A stretch of DNA of 64,000 nt from positions 33,105 through 97,104 of the forward strand of contig JAQXNV010000043.1 in the NCBI GenBank assembly GCA_029098185.1. Direction: 5' to 3'. The position numbers and the translations under genes are program-made. The notes beneath the pieces are model-generated. The model searched no databases. It was not told the DNA's origin and was given only the letters and a program-made list of their open reading frames with translations. Below are positions 28,854-38,272 of this stretch, piece by piece (the first letter of the stretch is position 1; every line of letters starts with the position of its first letter). This DNA is from Oscillospiraceae bacterium. Its GTDB lineage: Bacteria > Bacillota > Clostridia > Oscillospirales > Acutalibacteraceae.

Positions 28854-30317
28854 TTAGATCTTCTTTTCGGACAACAGACGGTTTTTCTCGTTCCACAGCT
28901 TTTGGGACAGATCCACATAGTAGATGTGAGGATATTCAAACCGCTTGACTTCTTCCCACAGGGTATCTACCTGCTGGGCGCAGTAGGTCTGGATCTCCTT
29001 TAACGTGCGCTTTTTGGAGATGTCCACGCCGTTATCGAAGATCTTCTCCCGGAGCTGGACGGCACGGAAGTTTTCCACCACCTTTGTTTTCCAGGTGTAC
29101 TCTTTGTCGAAAATGGTGTAGGGCTTGGAGTCGTCGATGACCTCATCGAACAGCGTCACCACGTCGGCGATGGCCTTGCCGGTATCCCGATCATAAAGCC
29201 GCCACAGGTTCTTGAAGCAGGGGTTGGTGATCTTCACCACGTTTTCGCTGATCTTAATTTTCGGGATGATGTTGCCGTGTTCGTCCTCGGCGGCCGCCAG
29301 TTTGTAAACGCCGCCGAATACCGGGGCAGAGGACGACGTGATGAGCCGTTCACCTACGCCAAAGGAATCCACCTCAGCGCCCTGCATCAGCATATCCCGG
29401 ATGATATACTCGTCCAGGGAGTTGGAGGCGCAGATCTTGCAGTCGGGGAAGCCGGCCTCATCCAGCATCCGGCGGGCGTGCTTGGAAAGGTACGTCAAGT
29501 CGCCGCTGTCAATGCGGATAGCCTTTGGCCGGAAGCCCCGGGGCACGATCTCCTCCCGGAATACCCGGATGGCGTTGGGGATGCCGGACTTGAGCACATT
29601 GTAGGTGTCCACCAGCAGCGTGCAGTCCTGGGGATATTCTCTGGCATAGGCACGGAAGGCGTCCAGCTCGTTGTCAAAGAGCTGGACCCAGCTATGGGCC
29701 ATGGTGCCCAGGGCCGGGATGTCGAATTGCTTGCCCACCAGGGTGCAGGCGGTGCCGACGCAGCCGCCGATAAACGCGGAGCGGGCGCCGTAGATGGCAG
29801 CGTCGATGCCCTGGGCCCGGCGGGAACCGAATTCCATGACCGGACGGCCTTTGGCAGCCCGGCAGATGCGGTTGGCCTTGGTGGCGATGAGGCTTTGGTG
29901 ATTGATGCACAGCAGCACCATGGTCTCGATGAGCTGAGTTTCAATGACCGGGCCTCGGACGGTGATCAGCGGTTCGCCGGGGAAGATGGGTGTACCCTCC
30001 GGCACGGCCCACACATCGCAGGAGAAGTGGAAGTTTTCCAGATATTGGAGAAATTCCTCGCCGAACAGACCGGTTTCCCGGAGAAAAGCAATGTCCTCCT
30101 GGGAGAAGTGCAGGTGATTTAAGTAGTCGATGAGCTGCTCCACGCCGGCCATGATGGCAAAGCCGCCGTTGTCGGGGTTGCGGCGGTAGAACATATCGTA
30201 GTAGGCGATACGGTCTTTCAGGCCGTTGACAAAAAAGCCGTTTGACATGGTGATCTCATAAAAGTCTGTCAGCAGCGTCAGGTTTTGTTTCAGATCCATG
30301 GTTTCCATTTGATACAT
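28854..30317 (-). CDS. Nicotinate phosphoribosyltransferase
   Basis: LLTDFYEITMSNGFF, EFGSRRAQG, RIDSGDLTYLSK; ATG 30317 with GGGAGG SD. Confidence 0.93.
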   Translation of the reverse strand: MYQMETMDLKQNLTLLTDFYEITMSNGFFVNGLKDRIAYYDMFYRRNPDNGGFAIMAGVEQLIDYLNHLHFSQEDIAFLRETGLFGEEFLQYLENFHFSCDVWAVPEGTPIFPGEPLITVRGPVIETQLIETMVLLCINHQSLIATKANRICRAAKGRPVMEFGSRRAQGIDAAIYGARSAFIGGCVGTACTLVGKQFDIPALGTMAHSWVQLFDNELDAFRAYAREYPQDCTLLVDTYNVLKSGIPNAIRVFREEIVPRGFRPKAIRIDSGDLTYLSKHARRMLDEAGFPDCKICASNSLDEYIIRDMLMQGAEVDSFGVGERLITSSSAPVFGGVYKLAAAEDEHGNIIPKIKISENVVKITNPCFKNLWRLYDRDTGKAIADVVTLFDEVIDDSKPYTIFDKEYTWKTKVVENFRAVQLREKIFDNGVDISKKRTLKEIQTYCAQQVDTLWEEVKRFEYPHIYYVDLSQKLWNEKNRLLSEKKI

Positions 30318-30500
30318 AATAGGGCCTCCCAAAGTATTGCACGGCCAAACTCAACCAACGCCGCGCGCCAAGATAACTTTCATAGTCAAAAAATCAGGTA
30401 TAAACATATTATAGCAAAGAAGGGACAAAATGACAATTTACAATTTTACGCATTTGGCGTGACAAAATCGTGACAAATCAGTAAAATTGCTATTTTTCTA

Positions 30501-30529
30501 TTGTTTTTTTGCCCCAATCATTGTATAAT
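30501..30529 (+). promoter_or_regulatory. Promoter TTGTTT-N17-TATAAT
   Basis: Hexamers upstream of the XRE gene. Confidence 0.55.
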
Positions 30530-30693
30530 GTTCCTATGGATTTGAAATGATTCTCCTTTTTAAAGAAAAAAGGAGCAAAAATCCGAAAAAGTCTTTGGAA
30601 GCATCACGGCTTCTGGTGTGAAAAATGCTCAACGCAGGGCGGGATGTCCCGCTTTGGGATAGGGTTCTAGGTCGAAGAGCGTGAAATCTGGTT

Positions 30694-30957
30694 ATGGGAG
30701 TGAGGCGCATGAGACTTCGGAAGCAGGAGCTGGGCAATCGAAATTTAGTTGGCGCCAGAGTAGAGTTAGCGAGAAAAAACCAGGGCATGAAGCAAAAGGA
30801 GCTTCTGGCACAATTACAGGTCAGCGGTGTGGACATGAATGCCTCCGGGCTGTCGAAGCTGGAGGGACAGGTCCGCCACGTTACGGATTTTGAACTGGTT
30901 GCGCTGGCAGATATTTTGAGTGTATCCGTCGATTGGCTGCTCGGCAGAGAAGTGTAA
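30694..30957 (+). CDS. XRE-family HTH transcriptional regulator
   Basis: HTH: GARVELARKNQGMKQKELLAQLQVSGVDMNASGLSKLEGQVR; start may be 30709. Confidence 0.85.
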   Translation: MGVRRMRLRKQELGNRNLVGARVELARKNQGMKQKELLAQLQVSGVDMNASGLSKLEGQVRHVTDFELVALADILSVSVDWLLGREV

Positions 30958-30974
30958 CATCCAACGTAAAATGA

Positions 30975-31006
30975 TGATGACCGGCAGAAGATGCCGGTCA
31001 TTTTTA
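30975..31006 (+). terminator. Terminator
   Basis: ATGACCGGCAgaagaTGCCGGTCATTTTT. Confidence 0.8.
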
Positions 31007-31086
31007 TGGCGCCAAAAAAGCAACCTTGCAATTTTAACCATCCGGGCGTATCATAAAAACAGCAACAACAGAAGGGAGCAACAGCG

Positions 31087-31599
31087 ATGACATTTCTTGA
31101 CTTAGCGAAAAAACGATATTCCTGCCGCAGCTACAGCGACCGCCCTGTGGAACCAGAGGTGCTAAAGCAGATCTTATCTGCGGCCCATGTAGCGCCCACC
31201 GGCGCTAACCGCCAGCCTCAGCGGCTCATCGTGGTGCAGACAAAGGAGGCTATGGAACAACTGGGGAAAGCTGCTAATCTCCACGGCGCGCCCATGGCCA
31301 TCGTTGTCTGCGCGGACCGTGACGTTGTCTGGACGCGGGAGTGCGACCACAAGCAGATCACCGACATCGACGCCACCATCGTCACCGACCACATGATGCT
31401 GGCCGCCGCCGACCTGGGCGTCGATTCCGTTTGGATCTGCGCCTTTGACCCGACCATCGTGCGCACAGCGTTCCAGATCCCGGATCACTGGGACATCGTG
31501 AACATATTGGCTTTGGGCTACGGCAACGGCCCGGTAAAGTCTCCCGACCGCCACGATACGGAACGATTCCCGATGGAGACCTATACCAAGACTGTTTAA
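31087..31599 (+). CDS. Nitroreductase family protein
   Basis: KKRYSCRSYSDRPVE...AAHVAPTGANRQPQR; GYG near C-terminus. Confidence 0.92.
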   Translation: MTFLDLAKKRYSCRSYSDRPVEPEVLKQILSAAHVAPTGANRQPQRLIVVQTKEAMEQLGKAANLHGAPMAIVVCADRDVVWTRECDHKQITDIDATIVTDHMMLAAADLGVDSVWICAFDPTIVRTAFQIPDHWDIVNILALGYGNGPVKSPDRHDTERFPMETYTKTV

Positions 31600-31644
31600 A
31601 GCACAGCAAAAGAAAACCGCCCGGCAGAAAATTCCGGGCGATTC

Positions 31645-32022
31645 TTATTTGGACGGCGCTTCTGTGCGCTGCATATAGTTTTTGATGTGGTCGAAGGTCT
31701 CCTGACTGACGACGTGCTCGATGCGGCAGGCATCCGGCTCTGCCACGGCTACGTCCAGACCCAATACCTGATGCAAAAACGCTGTGATGGTCTGGTGGCG
31801 GTCATAGATGGCAGAAGCCTTTTCCATGCCCTTGTCCGTCAGCAGGATGTTGCCGCTGGGTTCCACGGTGATGTAGCCGTTTGTCTTGAGGATCCCCATG
31901 GCCCGGCTGATGCTGGGCTTGGAATAGCCCAGCTTGTTGGCAATATCGACTGATCGGACATAGCCCTGCTTCTGGTGCAGGATGAGGATCGTTTCCAGAT
32001 AATTTTCTCCGGATTCTTGCAT
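31645..32022 (-). CDS. DtxR/MntR-family metal-dependent regulator
   Basis: ENYLETILILHQKQGYVRSVDIANKLGYSKPSISRA; metal site CRIEHVVS. Confidence 0.9.
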   Translation of the reverse strand: MQESGENYLETILILHQKQGYVRSVDIANKLGYSKPSISRAMGILKTNGYITVEPSGNILLTDKGMEKASAIYDRHQTITAFLHQVLGLDVAVAEPDACRIEHVVSQETFDHIKNYMQRTEAPSK

Positions 32023-32259
32023 ACCTAGCCCTCCTTTAAAAGCAGATTATTGCAAGTGCTCTTACTATACCATATTGCGGAAAAAAAGGCAATGTTTTGC
32101 AGGAGAAATCGGACAAATGACAGAAATTCCATAAAGGGAATTGATTTCCCACGCCCGGGTGTTTATAATGAATCTGCCGGTATGTGGAAAAAGCATTTTG
32201 CACAATTGTTCGCTTTTGTCCGGCCGGCGCAAGAAGGGATAGGATCGAGAGGGGATAAA

Positions 32260-32784
32260 ATGGAATTTACCTTGCGGCAATGGCGTCTGAGCGATGCGCC
32301 GTCGGTGGCAAAATACGCCGACAATCCCAAAATCGCCAGAAATCTGCGGGATGGGTTTCCCACACCGTACAGCCTGGCCGATGCCTGGGCTTATGTCAGC
32401 GACTGTGTGGACAACGAAGGGCAGGAGCAGTGCTGCCGGGCTATCGTCGTCAACGGCGAGGTGGTGGGCAGCGTCGGCGTCTTTTTTCAAAAGGACATTT
32501 ACCGTTACTGCGGCGAATTAGGCTACTGGCTGGGCGAACCGTTCTGGGGCCACGGCATCATGCACCGGGCTGTAGAGCAGCTTTGCCATATGCTGTTTGC
32601 ACAGACGAAGCTGCTGCGCATTTATGCCGAGCCCTTTGCCCGGAACATCGGTTCCCGCCGAGTGCTGGAAAAGGCCGGATTTCAATTGGAGGGCGTTATG
32701 CGTCAGGGCGCAGTGAAGAACGGCGTTTTAGAGGATTGGTGTATGTATGCCCTGTTAAAAGCGGAAAGGAAGTCAGTATCATGA
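32260..32784 (+). CDS. GNAT family N-acetyltransferase
   Basis: RimJ/RimL-like: LGYWLGEPFWGHGIMHRAV, NIGSRRVLEKAGFQLEGVMRQG. Confidence 0.9.
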   Translation: MEFTLRQWRLSDAPSVAKYADNPKIARNLRDGFPTPYSLADAWAYVSDCVDNEGQEQCCRAIVVNGEVVGSVGVFFQKDIYRYCGELGYWLGEPFWGHGIMHRAVEQLCHMLFAQTKLLRIYAEPFARNIGSRRVLEKAGFQLEGVMRQGAVKNGVLEDWCMYALLKAERKSVS

Positions 32785-33209
32785 AAGCAGTATCAGAAAT
32801 CGCATTTCTCTATAATTTTAACGATCCGGAGCGGCTGCGCAAGCTGAAAAGCGCCCTGCTCTGCATGAAGGTCCGCACAAAGGTGGTGGACCGGGAACAG
32901 TTCCAGCAGCCCATCGGCGTGCTGGCAGGCCTTGTGGACATCGCCTTTGTGGAGCCGGAGGACGACAGTGATTTTACCGAGGAAATGCTGGTGCTCTACC
33001 GGTTTTCCAGCCGCCGCATCGACGAGCTGTTGATGCGCATAAAAAAGGCCGGTGTGGGGAATATCCCCTATAAAGCGGCGGTGACCCAGACCAATTTGAA
33101 CTGGAGCGGCGTGCAGCTTTACCGGGAGCTGAAAAAGGAACACGAAGCCATGGCACAGGGAAAGATGGCCCACCAGGCAGCGACTGAGGAAGCGGAAAAA
33201 AGCGAATAA
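32781..33209 (+). CDS. DUF3783-like protein
   Basis: ATGA overlap with the GNAT gene; 142 aa; family name from recollection. Confidence 0.6.
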   Translation: MKAVSEIAFLYNFNDPERLRKLKSALLCMKVRTKVVDREQFQQPIGVLAGLVDIAFVEPEDDSDFTEEMLVLYRFSSRRIDELLMRIKKAGVGNIPYKAAVTQTNLNWSGVQLYRELKKEHEAMAQGKMAHQAATEEAEKSE

Positions 33210-33216
33210 GAAAGAC

Positions 33217-33257
33217 AGTAGCGTCGGCAGAGCAGTTTGCTCCCGGCGCTTTTTTTA
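33217..33257 (+). terminator. Terminator
   Basis: AGCGTCGG...CCCGGCGCTTTTTTT. Confidence 0.6.
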
Positions 33258-33362
33258 TGGGGATTTTTGGCAAAAGGACATGGCGGGACAGATCTTCCGG
33301 CATAAAGGGGACAACGGGGACATATAGATTGACATAGAAAAATGGGAAAAGGAGAGAAGCGC

Positions 33363-34895
33363 ATGGAATACAAACAAAGGCGAGAAACGATCACCGTCAA
33401 TGAGGTGATCTATGACGGCTGCCAGGAACAGCCGGTAGACCTGGAATTGACGCTGCCGGACTACTGCCCCGACATCCAGAAGATCTTAAAGTGTCAGGTG
33501 GAGCCGTCTATTTTATCGGCCAGCCTCGTGGGGGACAGCGCCGACATCAACGGCAGCATGACGGTCCGGGTGCTGTATCTGGACGCCGACAGCAAAAAGA
33601 TCAGATGTTATGAAAACACCTCCCAGTTTTCTGCCAATCTTCCGGTCAAGACCACAACGGGCAACGGCGTAGTCCTTCCCCGCACCAACGTGGAATATGT
33701 CAATTGCCGGGCTACCAGTCCCCGGCGGCTGGACATCCATGGAGCGTTTTCCGTCTGCGCCTGCGTCTGGGAGCAGCGGGACCTGGAACTGCTCCACAGC
33801 GTAGAGGACGATGACGTAGAGCAATTGCAGGAGGAAGTCTCCTTTAGCACCTGCGAGGGCGTAGCGCAGCAGATGATCTCCATAGAGGAGGTGCTGGAAT
33901 TGGGGGCAGGCAAGCCCTGCGCTGACCGGATCCTGCGGACAGACGCCACGGTTTCTGTGGAGGAATGCCGTGTGCTGGACAGCCGGATGCTCTGCAAAGG
34001 AACGGTGCTGCTGAAGGTGCTGTACCTCACCGATTTGCGGGACGCTTTGCCGGAAACGATGGAATATGGGCTGCCCTTCCAGCAGATGCTGGATTGCCGT
34101 GCCGCTGACCGCAGTCAGGCAGACGTGTCTATTCGTCTGATGGGGGCCAACGTGCAGATCAAAAGCGATTCCGCCGGAGAAAATAATCTGTTGGAAGCGG
34201 AGGTCAAGCTGTTAGCCACCGTTCAGTCTTACGGGGACAGCACCGTCACCATGGTCACCGATGCCTATTCCCGGTCGCTGGAGGTAACGTTGGAGCATCA
34301 GCAGCGGACATTTTTGCAGTTTGGCGGCAGCTATACCGACCACTGCGCCCAAAAGAACACCTTCTCCTTCCCGGAAGGCGGGCTGAGCAAGGTCATCGAC
34401 ATCTGGAACGAAAGCTGCGTCGTCACCGCCGCCGAGGAGGAGGGGACACTGCTCTACAAGGGGAAATATAATCTGTGCCTTCTGGCGCTGAACAACGAGG
34501 GAACGCCTTTTTATTTTGAGCGGACGCTGGAGATGAATTACGGTCGGGAGCTAAACGGCGAGGGCGGATGCCAGTGCCGCACCAGTGGGTCTGTATCCAA
34601 TCTGACCTATCGCATTACAGGCGGTGACAGCATGGAGATCAAGACGGAATTTTCTTTAGAAACGACGGTGTTCCGTGAGCGCACCTGCCGCTTTTTAACA
34701 GAGGTCATCCCCAACCCGGACATGGAAAAGCCCAAGGACCGGTCAGCGTCTCTCGTGCTGTATTACACCGCCGGCGGCGAATCCCTGTGGGAGATCGCCA
34801 AGCAGTACGCCACCAGCGTCCAGGCCATCCAGTCGGAAAATGATCTGACCGAGTCGGTGGCGGACCAGCCGGGGATGCTGCTGATCCCGATTTAA
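33363..34895 (+). CDS. sipL: DUF3794 + C-terminal LysM protein, SipL-like spore morphogenesis factor
   Basis: Repeated DUF3794-like blocks (VDLELTLPDYCPDIQKILKC), C-terminal LysM (YYTAGGESLWEIAKQYATSVQAI...LLIPI), directly upstream of spoIVA. Confidence 0.85.
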   Translation: MEYKQRRETITVNEVIYDGCQEQPVDLELTLPDYCPDIQKILKCQVEPSILSASLVGDSADINGSMTVRVLYLDADSKKIRCYENTSQFSANLPVKTTTGNGVVLPRTNVEYVNCRATSPRRLDIHGAFSVCACVWEQRDLELLHSVEDDDVEQLQEEVSFSTCEGVAQQMISIEEVLELGAGKPCADRILRTDATVSVEECRVLDSRMLCKGTVLLKVLYLTDLRDALPETMEYGLPFQQMLDCRAADRSQADVSIRLMGANVQIKSDSAGENNLLEAEVKLLATVQSYGDSTVTMVTDAYSRSLEVTLEHQQRTFLQFGGSYTDHCAQKNTFSFPEGGLSKVIDIWNESCVVTAAEEEGTLLYKGKYNLCLLALNNEGTPFYFERTLEMNYGRELNGEGGCQCRTSGSVSNLTYRITGGDSMEIKTEFSLETTVFRERTCRFLTEVIPNPDMEKPKDRSASLVLYYTAGGESLWEIAKQYATSVQAIQSENDLTESVADQPGMLLIPI

Positions 34896-34962
34896 CGATG
34901 GGCACCATGATTGACGCAAAATATTCACGCGGCAGCCCGTACTGCCGGAACTGGAGGTTGAA

Positions 34963-36441
34963 ATGAAAGACCGCAATCTATACAACGACATTTCGGAGCG
35001 GACCAACGGGGATATTTACATCGGTGTTGTCGGCCCGGTCCGCACCGGTAAATCTACCTTTATCAAAAAATTTATGGACCTGATCGTCCTGCCCAACATG
35101 GGGGAGGAATACCAGCGGGAGCGGGCCATCGACGAAATGCCCCAGTCGGCCGCCGGCCGCACCATTATGACCACCGAACCCAAGTTTATCCCGGAGCAGT
35201 CGGTGTCCATCAGCGTGGACAAAAGCGCCTCGTTCAACGTGCGGATGATCGACTGTGTCGGCTACATCGTCCCCAGCGCTCTGGGCTATGTAGAGGGCGA
35301 TTCGCCCCGGATGGTCATGACGCCCTGGTACGAGGAACCGATCCCCTTTAATATGGCGGCGGAGATCGGCACAAAAAAGGTCATCACAGAGCATTCCACC
35401 ATCGGGCTGGTCGTCACCACCGACGGCTCTATCGGGGACATTCCCCGGGAAGAATACGAGGAGGCGGAAGAACGGGTCATCGGGGAATTACAGGAGATCC
35501 ACAAGCCGTTCATCATCCTGCTCAATACCGCCGATCCGTCCAGTGAGCAGACAAAAGCGCTGGCTGCCCAGTTGCAGCAGCGCCACGGCGTGCCGGTGAT
35601 GCCGGTGAACTGTCTTGATCTGACCGAAGGGGAGATCCGGGAGATCCTGTCAAAGATCCTCTTTGAGTTCCCGATCAAGGAGATCAAGGTGGAGATGCCC
35701 GCCTGGCTGACCCAACTGGACAAAACCCATTGGCTGCGCTCGGAGGTGCTCCAGGCCATCAAGGACGCCGCTGCCAAGATCGAGCGGATCCGTCAGCTCA
35801 ACGACGTCCACCAATCGCTGAAAAGCTGTGAGCATCTCCAAAGCTCCTTTACCTCCCAGATCGATCTGGGCAAAGGCATGGCGCGGATCGCCGTCGTGAT
35901 TAAACCGCAGATATTCTTTAAGGTATTGGCGGAACAGACAGGCATCTCCATTGAGGACGAGAGCGACCTGCTGCACTGTATGTTGGATTTTGTCGCCATG
36001 AAAAAGCAGTACGATAAATTGAAGGAAGCCTATGAGCAGGTGCAGGAGACCGGTTATGGCATCGTCATGCCGGATATGGACGAGATGACGCTGGAGGAAC
36101 CGGAGATCGTCAAGCAGAGCGGCAAGTACGGCATTCGCTTAAAGGCCAACGCCACAGCCATTCACATGATGAAAACGAAGATCTCTACAGCGGTGACGCC
36201 GATGGTCGGCTCTGAGCAGCAGTCGGAGGAGCTGATCTCTTATCTCATGACCGGCTTTGAGGAGGACCCGGGCAAGATCTGGGAGTCCAACATCTTTGGC
36301 AAATCTCTCCATGAGCTGGTCAACGAGGGACTGCACACCAAGCTGAACAAAATGCCGCCAGATGCCCGGAACAAGCTGCGGGAGACGATCGAGCGCATCA
36401 TCAACGACGGCTGCAACGGATTGATCTGTATCATTCTGTAA
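34963..36441 (+). CDS. spoIVA: Stage IV sporulation protein A
   Basis: NDISERTNGDIYIGVVGPVRTGKSTFIKKFM; 492 aa. Confidence 0.98.
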   Translation: MKDRNLYNDISERTNGDIYIGVVGPVRTGKSTFIKKFMDLIVLPNMGEEYQRERAIDEMPQSAAGRTIMTTEPKFIPEQSVSISVDKSASFNVRMIDCVGYIVPSALGYVEGDSPRMVMTPWYEEPIPFNMAAEIGTKKVITEHSTIGLVVTTDGSIGDIPREEYEEAEERVIGELQEIHKPFIILLNTADPSSEQTKALAAQLQQRHGVPVMPVNCLDLTEGEIREILSKILFEFPIKEIKVEMPAWLTQLDKTHWLRSEVLQAIKDAAAKIERIRQLNDVHQSLKSCEHLQSSFTSQIDLGKGMARIAVVIKPQIFFKVLAEQTGISIEDESDLLHCMLDFVAMKKQYDKLKEAYEQVQETGYGIVMPDMDEMTLEEPEIVKQSGKYGIRLKANATAIHMMKTKISTAVTPMVGSEQQSEELISYLMTGFEEDPGKIWESNIFGKSLHELVNEGLHTKLNKMPPDARNKLRETIERIINDGCNGLICIIL

Positions 36442-36459
36442 ACGGGGAAAGGAGGCCTT

Positions 36460-36669
36460 ATGCGGGAACGCAAAAATAGGACGGCGCTTTCCCGGGTGTG
36501 TCTGGTGCAGATCGGACTATGCACGGCTGCGCTGTTGGCCATCGTTGTGTGGAAAACCATCGGCGGCAGCGTTTATACCCGTGCCAGCGCATGGTATCAG
36601 CACACGGTCAGTGATTCTGTCATCGTAAAGATGGAGCCGTTCTCCTCCATGGCTTCCTCCGATGGTTGA
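36460..36669 (+). CDS. Small single-pass membrane protein upstream of the SpoIVFB-like protease
   Basis: AAAGGAGG SD; one TM (VCLVQIGLCTAALLAIVVW); 8-nt overlap with the next gene. Confidence 0.7.
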   Translation: MRERKNRTALSRVCLVQIGLCTAALLAIVVWKTIGGSVYTRASAWYQHTVSDSVIVKMEPFSSMASSDG

Positions 36670-37285
36670 GTTTTCTCTGGGCCCCTGTAAAGTCCGGCTC
36701 CATTTCCTCTTTTTGGCCGCTATGGGTATCGTGCTGTTCACCGATGTGCGGGGCACGGCACTGTTGGGCATTGGCGCCGTGGTGATACACGAGAGCGGAC
36801 ACCTGCTGCTGATGCTGCTGTTCGGCATCCCGCCAAAACTGGTGGAGATCCATCCCTTTGGGGTCATCCTAAAGGAGCCTGCCGATTGCCAGACCACAAT
36901 GGTGCAGGAAGGCTGGATTTCTCTGGGCGGGCCGCTGGCCAATGGTCTGGCAGCTATGGTGCTGCTGCTCCTGCGGCCATGGCTGCCTGCTTGGGGCGAG
37001 GAATTCCTGCTGTACCACCTGGCTTTGGGCATCTTTAATCTGCTGCCGGTGGAATCCTTAGACGGCGGTCGGGCGCTGACGCTGTTTTTGCTGCCGGTCT
37101 TGGGCGGCCGCCGGACAGGGATCCTTGTGACGATCTTGTCTCTTTTCTGCCTCATCCCCCTGGGGACAGTGGGCTTTTTGCTGCTGCTGCAGTCTCCCTG
37201 GAACTTTTCCCTTTTGCTGGTCAGCGTGTATCTGATGCTGTGTTTAGTGCTGAAAAATCAGGGCCTTTTTAGCCGAGAACCTTGA
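36662..37285 (+). CDS. M50 site-2-type intramembrane metalloprotease, SpoIVFB-like
   Basis: VVIHESGHLLLM (HExxH) and NLLPVESLDGGRAL (NxxP...DG). Confidence 0.88.
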   Translation: MVEFSLGPCKVRLHFLFLAAMGIVLFTDVRGTALLGIGAVVIHESGHLLLMLLFGIPPKLVEIHPFGVILKEPADCQTTMVQEGWISLGGPLANGLAAMVLLLLRPWLPAWGEEFLLYHLALGIFNLLPVESLDGGRALTLFLLPVLGGRRTGILVTILSLFCLIPLGTVGFLLLLQSPWNFSLLLVSVYLMLCLVLKNQGLFSREP

Positions 37286-37310
37286 CTTTTTCGCAAAACA
37301 GCGCTAGAAT
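37282..37310 (+). promoter_or_regulatory. Promoter TTGACT-N17-TAGAAT
   Basis: Hexamers upstream of the Crp/Fnr gene. Confidence 0.55.
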
Positions 37311-37375
37311 TTTAGGGAAATCAAGTTCAAATTTTGGGGAAAGTGTTTCTCCGTTTTCTATGGAGGATCTCAGAA

Positions 37376-38053
37376 ATGGGAGAACAGGAAAAGATCGAAT
37401 TGCTGCAAAAGAATTTTGGCGCCTGGGAGCATTTGTCCGACGAAGAGAAAAAAGGACTTGTGAAGAACAGCTATTTTACCACCTGCCAAAAAGGGGAGAA
37501 CGTCCACCGGGGCGAGCGGGAATGTAAAGGGCTGATCTTTGTCTGCAAGGGATTGCTGCGGGCGTACATGATGTCGGATGAAGGGAAGGAGGTCCCCTTG
37601 TACCGGATGGACGAGGGAGAATGGTGTATCCTGTCGGCTTCCTGTGTCATCTCCAACATCACCTTTGACGTACACATCGAGGCGGAAAAGGAGACAGAGC
37701 TGCTCATCATCAGCGCGCCGTATTTCCGCCGGATGACCACCAACAACATCTATGTGGAATGTCTGGCTTACAAAATGGCCACAGACGGTTTTTCAGAAGT
37801 GATGTGGGCTATGCAGCAGATGCTCTTTATGAGCTTTGATAAACGGTTGGCCGTATTTTTGTGGGACGAGAGCAGCGCCTGCGGCAGCGACACCATCAAA
37901 ATGACCCACGAGCAGGTGGCAAAGCACACCGGCAGCGCCAGAGAGGTCGTCACCCGGATGCTCAAATCCTTTGCCAATAACGGCATTGTAGAATTATCTC
38001 GAGGCGGCATCAAGATCATCGACAAGGAAAAGCTGCGCAAGCTGACCGAATAA
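37376..38053 (+). CDS. Crp/Fnr family transcriptional regulator
   Basis: cNMP-like domain and C-terminal HTH (MTHEQVAKHTGSAREVVTRMLKSFANNGIVELSRGGIKI). Confidence 0.92.
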   Translation: MGEQEKIELLQKNFGAWEHLSDEEKKGLVKNSYFTTCQKGENVHRGERECKGLIFVCKGLLRAYMMSDEGKEVPLYRMDEGEWCILSASCVISNITFDVHIEAEKETELLIISAPYFRRMTTNNIYVECLAYKMATDGFSEVMWAMQQMLFMSFDKRLAVFLWDESSACGSDTIKMTHEQVAKHTGSAREVVTRMLKSFANNGIVELSRGGIKIIDKEKLRKLTE

Positions 38054-38055
38054 GG

Positions 38056-38094
38056 AGACCGGTAGGAGACATCCTGCCGGTTTTGTGTTTTTAA
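38056..38094 (+). terminator. Terminator after the Crp/Fnr gene
   Basis: ACCGGTAGGAgacaTCCTGCCGGTTTTGTGTTTTT. Confidence 0.7.
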
Positions 38095-38125
38095 TCGACA
38101 GGTGTCTGTGATATTATGGGACAAC

Positions 38126-38163
38126 GTGTGAAATTTATAACAATATTGCTAAAACTTTAACAA
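38126..38163. promoter_or_regulatory. Tandem Rex-type operators upstream of the alcohol dehydrogenase
   Basis: GTGTGAA-N4-ATAACAA (38126-38143) and TTGCTAA-N4-TTAACAA (38146-38163). Confidence 0.6.
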
Positions 38164-38272
38164 ATTTTTGTGTGATTTGGTCACTGTTTTCCTAGGAAAG
38201 GACTGGTAGAATAAAGACAGTTCAAACAATAAAAACCCAAAACATACAAAAATCATTTAGGAGGAACATCTC

